NCBI GenBank assembly: GCA_944392985.1
Contig: CALXYL010000018.1
Location: 1 to 45,449 of the forward strand
Length of the DNA: 45,449 nt
DNA from: an uncultured Spirochaetaceae bacterium
GTDB taxonomy: Bacteria > Spirochaetota > Spirochaetia > Sphaerochaetales > Sphaerochaetaceae
Direction of reading: 5' to 3'
How positions within the stretch are numbered: the stretch's first letter is position 1; every line of letters starts with the position of its first letter. The position numbers were made by a program, and so were the translations under genes. Below the pieces are notes generated by a model. That model was not told where the DNA came from, ran no database searches, and saw nothing but the letters and a program-made list of their open reading frames with translations. This document shows, in pieces, positions 41,898 through 45,449 of the stretch.

Positions 41898-43181
41898 ATG
41901 AGCATCATCAAACCCCACAAGCTCGGAGTCATCGCAGGCCCCGGTTCAGAGTATTTCACAGGAAAGGTTGTCAAGCATCTCAGGCGTCTCTACATCGATC
42001 GTTATGAAAAGCTGTCAGAAGTCCTCACGAAACGGCATGGCATGACGGATGAGGAGCTTCTCAAGGCGGTTACGCTGATTGATGATCTCGATAGCCGCAA
42101 GATTCCCACGGGCAAGCTGCCAACAGCGTTCCATTGCCCGGATCTGACGATCAACGTGAAATACACCAGATTCGCCAATGGTGAGGAGAAGGCGGAGATC
42201 ATCGATCCTGTAAGGGGATTGAATGTGTATATCATCCATGATGTCTCCAACTCAGCACCGATCAAGGTGGCTGGACTTGATGAGCCTCAGCCGCTGAGCG
42301 TCAATGATCATCTGATGTTCCTCTTCACCACGATCCATGCTGTGAAGCTGGCTGGTGCCCTTTCCGTGACACTTGTCCTGCCGACATACCCGTATGCCAG
42401 ACAGCATAAGAAGGCTGGAAGGGAGGCCCTTACGGCTTCGATGTTCGCTCATTTCTGCGAGAATCTCGGCGTTGAGCGCATCATCACGCTGGATATCCAC
42501 TCAAGGGAGATCGAGAACGCCTTCACGACATGCCACTTGGAGAATCTCCATGGTTCCTACCAGACGCTTATCGCTCTTCGCAAGCTGATTGATTTCTCCG
42601 ATCCGGATCTTGTTGTTGTCTCTCCTGATACAGGTGCTGTTTCGAGGAACAAGTTCTATGCGCAGGGACTTCACAGGCCGCTTGCCATGCTCTACAAGGA
42701 GCGCGACTATTCCATAGTCTCCCGCGATGCCAAGAATTCGAATATCAAGAGCATAAACCTTCTTGGTGATGTGAAGGGAAAGACAGTTCTGATGGCCGAT
42801 GACATGATCGCGACAGGCGGTACGATGATCATCGCGATGCGCGAGCTGATGAACAGGGGCGCGAAGAAGATAATCTGCATGGTCTCCCTGCCGTTCTTCA
42901 ATGGCAACGCGATCGAGAACTTCGATGCTGCGTACAGGGAAGGGGTGTTCTGGAGGATCATCGGCACCAATGCCGTGTATCAGGGTAAGGGCCTTCTTGA
43001 GAAGGAATGGTTCGTGCAGGCAGATGTCACAGAGCTCTTCGCGCGCGTCATCTCGCGTCTGCACCATGGTCGCTCCATCTCCCCGCTCCTTGATAACCGC
43101 CGCTTCATCCAGAAGCTGATCGATACATCGCAGGCGAATCCCAGTGCTCCTCTTATCCAGGAAGAGAACAATCAGGACTGA
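41898..43181 (+). CDS. prs: Ribose-phosphate pyrophosphokinase, long form
   Basis: 427 residues against about 315 for classical PRPP synthetases. The PRPP-binding loop is TVLMADDMIATGGTMII. ATP/ribose-5-P elements TYPYARQHKKAGREALTASM, ITLDIHSREIENAF and VVVSPDTGAVSRNKFYAQ are present. The extra length lies mainly in an N-terminal extension (about residues 1-60, including LYIDRYEKLSEVLTKRHG) and a longer C-terminal end; the long form is known in spirochaetes and some other phyla. It makes PRPP for nucleotides, His and Trp. The aminotransferase gene starts 11 bp after its stop, suggesting cotranscription. Confidence 0.92.
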   Translation: MSIIKPHKLGVIAGPGSEYFTGKVVKHLRRLYIDRYEKLSEVLTKRHGMTDEELLKAVTLIDDLDSRKIPTGKLPTAFHCPDLTINVKYTRFANGEEKAEIIDPVRGLNVYIIHDVSNSAPIKVAGLDEPQPLSVNDHLMFLFTTIHAVKLAGALSVTLVLPTYPYARQHKKAGREALTASMFAHFCENLGVERIITLDIHSREIENAFTTCHLENLHGSYQTLIALRKLIDFSDPDLVVVSPDTGAVSRNKFYAQGLHRPLAMLYKERDYSIVSRDAKNSNIKSINLLGDVKGKTVLMADDMIATGGTMIIAMRELMNRGAKKIICMVSLPFFNGNAIENFDAAYREGVFWRIIGTNAVYQGKGLLEKEWFVQADVTELFARVISRLHHGRSISPLLDNRRFIQKLIDTSQANPSAPLIQEENNQD

Positions 43182-43192
43182 GGAGGCTTCCT

Positions 43193-44401
43193 ATGCAGAT
43201 GTCCAACAGGGTCTCAGGTTTCCAGTGCTCTCCGATCCGCCGTCTCGTGCCGTTTTCACGCGATGCGGAGGAGAAGGGTATCCATGTCATCCATCTGAAT
43301 ATCGGGCAGCCAGACATAAAGACTCCCAAGGAGGCTCTGGATGCGATCAGATCGTATGACAAGGACATCATCGAGTATGGTATAAGCGAGGGAGAGCTGT
43401 TTCTCAGGCAGGGGCTTGCGCGCTACTACGAGAAGTATGGCCTCAAGATAAGCCCGGAGGATATCATGATCACAACTGGTGGCTCAGAGGCGATCCAGTT
43501 CATGTTCATGACGCTCTGCGATCCATATGATGAGTTCATCATTCCCGAGCCGTATTATACGAATGTGGCTACTTTCGCTAATATCGCGATGGTCACGCTC
43601 CGCCCTGTGACATCATCCTCCGATGATAACTTCGCCCTTCCTTCGATTGCTGAATTCGAGAAGAGAATCAACAAGAAAACAATGGGGATCATGCTCTGTT
43701 CGCCGAACAACCCGACTGGGCATGTCTATAGCCATGAGGAGCTGAGAGGGCTTCTTGAGCTCTGCCGCAAGCATGATATCTTCCTTGTAGTTGACGAGGT
43801 GTACAGGGAGTTCTGCTATGACGGGAAGCGCTTTACCTCTGTTCTCTCCTTTACGGATTACCAGGATAGGGTCATCTGCATCGATTCCTTCTCAAAGAGA
43901 TTCTCAATGTGCGGGGCACGCATCGGCGCGATAGTCACCCGCAACCGCGAGGTGCTTGAATCTGCACTGAAGCTGGCACAGGCAAGGCTTTGCCCTCCTG
44001 CTGTTGAGGAGGTCGCCGCCGCAGCAGCGCTCAATGCTCCAGATGATTATGTCGAGGCTGTCAGGGCTGAGTACGAACGCCGACGCAATGTGATGATATC
44101 ACGGATGCAGCGCATTCCAGGTGTCCGCTGCAGCCTTCCCAAGGGATCTTTCTATTTCGTTGTTGATCTGCCGGTTGATGATGCGGAGAGATTCGCGATC
44201 TTCATGCTCCGTGATTTTTCCTACAATGGATGCACCACGATGATCGCTCCTGCAGAGGGGTTCTACGTCACTCCCGGTCTTGGCCGGCAGCAGGCGAGGA
44301 TTGCATACGTCCTCAATGAGGAGGAGCTGCTGATGGCTGCAGAGTGCATCGAACGAGGTCTGAAGGTCTACCGCAGGACAGTGATGGGAATCAAGGACTG
44401 A
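43193..44401 (+). CDS. Pyridoxal-phosphate aminotransferase, class I/II (aspartate-aminotransferase-like)
   Basis: 402 residues. The start ATG 43193 follows GAGGAGG. Fold-type I motifs: HLNIGQPDIKTP, ITTGGSEAIQFMFM, CSPNNPTGHVYS (conserved Asn), VVDEVYREFCYDG and the PLP lysine in IDSFSKRFSMCGARIG. The arginine that binds the alpha-carboxylate is expected in the late block RQQARIAYV. Substrate range (aspartate, aromatic or other) cannot be read from sequence. It ends at a terminator at 44422. Confidence 0.9.
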   Translation: MQMSNRVSGFQCSPIRRLVPFSRDAEEKGIHVIHLNIGQPDIKTPKEALDAIRSYDKDIIEYGISEGELFLRQGLARYYEKYGLKISPEDIMITTGGSEAIQFMFMTLCDPYDEFIIPEPYYTNVATFANIAMVTLRPVTSSSDDNFALPSIAEFEKRINKKTMGIMLCSPNNPTGHVYSHEELRGLLELCRKHDIFLVVDEVYREFCYDGKRFTSVLSFTDYQDRVICIDSFSKRFSMCGARIGAIVTRNREVLESALKLAQARLCPPAVEEVAAAAALNAPDDYVEAVRAEYERRRNVMISRMQRIPGVRCSLPKGSFYFVVDLPVDDAERFAIFMLRDFSYNGCTTMIAPAEGFYVTPGLGRQQARIAYVLNEEELLMAAECIERGLKVYRRTVMGIKD

Positions 44402-44421
44402 CAGCAGCTGCAGTCCAACAG

Positions 44422-44449
44422 GGGAGGGTGTTCAGCATCCTCCCTATTT
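44422..44449 (+). terminator. Rho-independent terminator of the prs-aminotransferase unit
   Basis: Stem GGGAGGGTG (44422-44430) / CATCCTCCC (44436-44444) with one G-T pair, loop TTCAG, followed by TATTTTAAT. Confidence 0.8.
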
Positions 44450-44463
44450 TAATGAGGCTTTCG

Positions 44464-44494
44464 TTGACAAATGCCTACCGGGGGGGGGTAATCT
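44464..44494 (+). promoter_or_regulatory. Promoter with nine-G tract in the spacer (candidate phase-variable promoter)
   Basis: A perfect -35 TTGACA (44464-44469) is followed by a spacer containing nine consecutive G (44480-44488) and then the -10-like TAATCT (44489-44494). The spacer is now 19 bp; loss of two G would give the optimal 17. A run of G here changes length by slipped-strand mispairing in known phase-variable genes. A GGAGGG ribosome site follows before ATG 44528. Confidence 0.6.
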
Positions 44495-44527
44495 GAATCC
44501 ATCTGATATTCTAGGAGGGCTTTAGAT

Positions 44528-45379
44528 ATGAGAAAGCTGGTTATCGTAGCGCTCAGCATCATGATGCTGATGGCGTTTGTGGCATGTGATGACAATGCTA
44601 TCACGCGCACAGTCATTGCTGATGAAGAAGGGTTCATGACAGCTGTTGCTGAAGGAGGTTTCTATTCTATCGCAGAGGATCTTTCCCTGGCAGGTACTGA
44701 TCCAATCAGTGTTACGAAGGATTTGGATATTGCTCTTAATGGACACAAGCTGTCATCAAAGGCCATCATCAATGTTGCTGGTGTGGACGTCGTGATTTCT
44801 GGTGGTTTGCTTGATGTTGCAAATGGAACAGATGGAAGGAACACGAATGCTATCAATCTTTCCGCTGATTCGTCCCTTACGCTTGATGCTGTTGAATTTA
44901 CGTCGAATATCAACGGTATCTTCTGTGTGAACCAGAATAACAACGTCACTCTGAATGTGGTCAATGGATCGTCAATAACAGCAAAAGGTCCATATGGAAT
45001 CGGTACTAATGCTTCCGAGCCTGATCCGTCGCAGAATGTACGGATCCTGATTGAGGATTCAAGTGTTACAAGCATTGCCGAGGGTGGTGACAATACAGCA
45101 ATTCTCTTCAATGTCAATGGTGGAGTTACGATCATCAATTCCACCATCAAGGCTGATAGACAGGCTATTGTTGCAAGAGGTGGAGAGTATAGCTTCAGGA
45201 ATTCGACATTCGAGGTGACTGGAGAGAATGACATAGTAAATGAATATCTTGACGGCTCCTGGGGGCAGGGGAACGAGGTTCCACTTGCTGCTATTGTTGC
45301 TGGCAACAGAAGCTCTTCAGCATATGGCAATCCTACTGATATGGAACTCGAGAATGTTACAATAACGCTGGATTGTTAG
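44528..45379 (+). CDS. Beta-helix-like surface lipoprotein
   Basis: 283 residues. The signal ends MLMAFVAC (Cys20), a strong lipobox. The mature part starts with a Leu/Ile-rich 'SIAEDLSLAG' block and then short repeated strands with Asn ladders (INVAGVDVVISGGLLDVANG, INLSADSSLTLDAVEFTSN, VNGGVTIINSTIKADRQAIV), typical of right-handed beta-helix (pectate-lyase-like/adhesin) proteins. It has no catalytic site that I can name. The base composition is richer in A/T than neighbouring genes. The stop after ITLDC may be an early end, since such proteins often continue. Expression probably depends on the G-tract promoter upstream. Confidence 0.75.
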   Translation: MRKLVIVALSIMMLMAFVACDDNAITRTVIADEEGFMTAVAEGGFYSIAEDLSLAGTDPISVTKDLDIALNGHKLSSKAIINVAGVDVVISGGLLDVANGTDGRNTNAINLSADSSLTLDAVEFTSNINGIFCVNQNNNVTLNVVNGSSITAKGPYGIGTNASEPDPSQNVRILIEDSSVTSIAEGGDNTAILFNVNGGVTIINSTIKADRQAIVARGGEYSFRNSTFEVTGENDIVNEYLDGSWGQGNEVPLAAIVAGNRSSSAYGNPTDMELENVTITLDC

Positions 45380-45449
45380 GGCCGGGCATTAAACGCCAAC
45401 CGAGGACGAATAATTCGAACCAATATGTGCCGGGAAACCAGAACCGCTA
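45380..45449. other. Unassigned end of the window
   Basis: The last 70 bases show no terminator and nothing I recognise. A small palindrome CGAATAATTCG is present. On the minus strand one frame is open from the edge to a TAA at 45391-45389 (19 codons), which could be the tail of a convergent gene, but it is too short to call. Confidence 0.2.

Noticed and set aside
45380-45449. Start of a group II intron, IS end or tmRNA at the window edge
   Set aside because: No boundary motif, inverted terminal repeat or conserved RNA sequence could be recognised in 70 bases.
1-45449. CRISPR arrays, retrons, diversity-generating elements, transposases or prophage genes
   Set aside because: No regularly spaced repeats, reverse transcriptase, transposase or phage structural motifs were seen on either strand.

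Overview
The window looks like a chromosomal segment of a gut- or sediment-type spirochaete close to Sphaerochaetaceae/Treponemataceae. This is inferred from gene content, not from a search. Pointers are: an about 500-residue GlyA with an N-terminal extension, an over-long PRPP synthetase, a eukaryotic-like hexokinase, a CBS-regulated family II pyrophosphatase, ABC substrate-binding proteins whose mature ends begin near 'GGAGE', Cys-lipoproteins ending 'MLMAFVAC', and small beta-barrel-like proteins ending in Phe. Apart from the last about 70 bases, the whole window reads as one compact, moderately GC-rich genome. No IS element, prophage or CRISPR array was seen.

Layout. 1-71: tRNA-Arg(CCU), cut by the window edge. 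318-6930: a complete liv-type (branched-chain amino acid/amide) ABC transporter operon livK-H-M-G-F, followed in the same operon by a GH42-like protein of unknown specificity. Converging on it is a shrunken beta-mannosidase-like protein lacking the catalytic part (6874-7920). 8065-10043: a CBS-CBS-ACT sensor and a repeat-rich Smr-domain protein. 10040-12379: infA, glyA and a macrodomain hydrolase. 12509-18082: a sugar ABC transporter (binding protein and two permeases, no ATPase) wrapped around an oppositely oriented 808-residue putative glycan-active enzyme. 18166-22979: a hydantoinase/dihydropyrimidinase, a HAD phosphatase fused to cytidine deaminase, a phospholipase-D lipoprotein and two small envelope proteins. 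22980-30396: rpiB, CBS-pyrophosphatase, then the tight operon exoI-prfA-prmC-rel on the minus strand. 30445-35532: a NifX-like protein with a His/Cys tail, an MFS (UMF1-like) transporter, a secreted hypothetical protein, hexokinase, pyridoxal kinase and an MTA/SAH nucleosidase-like protein. 35483-40365: patatin phospholipase, a PflX-like radical SAM protein, UMP kinase of archaeal type, SSB, bioY under a BirA-like operator, and a lamin-tail-like lipoprotein. 40454-45379: argH, prs, an aminotransferase and a beta-helix-like lipoprotein.

Two genome-scale patterns stand out. First, nine transcription units have no Shine-Dalgarno sequence but carry a TANNNT -10 box exactly 6 nt before the start codon, the geometry expected for leaderless mRNAs; several also have a -35-like hexamer 17 bp further upstream. 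Genes inside operons instead have AGGAG-type ribosome sites. Second, eight of nine convergent gene pairs abut or overlap (0 to 57 bp), with little room for terminators. The most striking single regulatory site is a run of nine G between a perfect TTGACA -35 box and a candidate -10 box upstream of the last lipoprotein gene. It has the architecture of a phase-variable promoter of a surface antigen.
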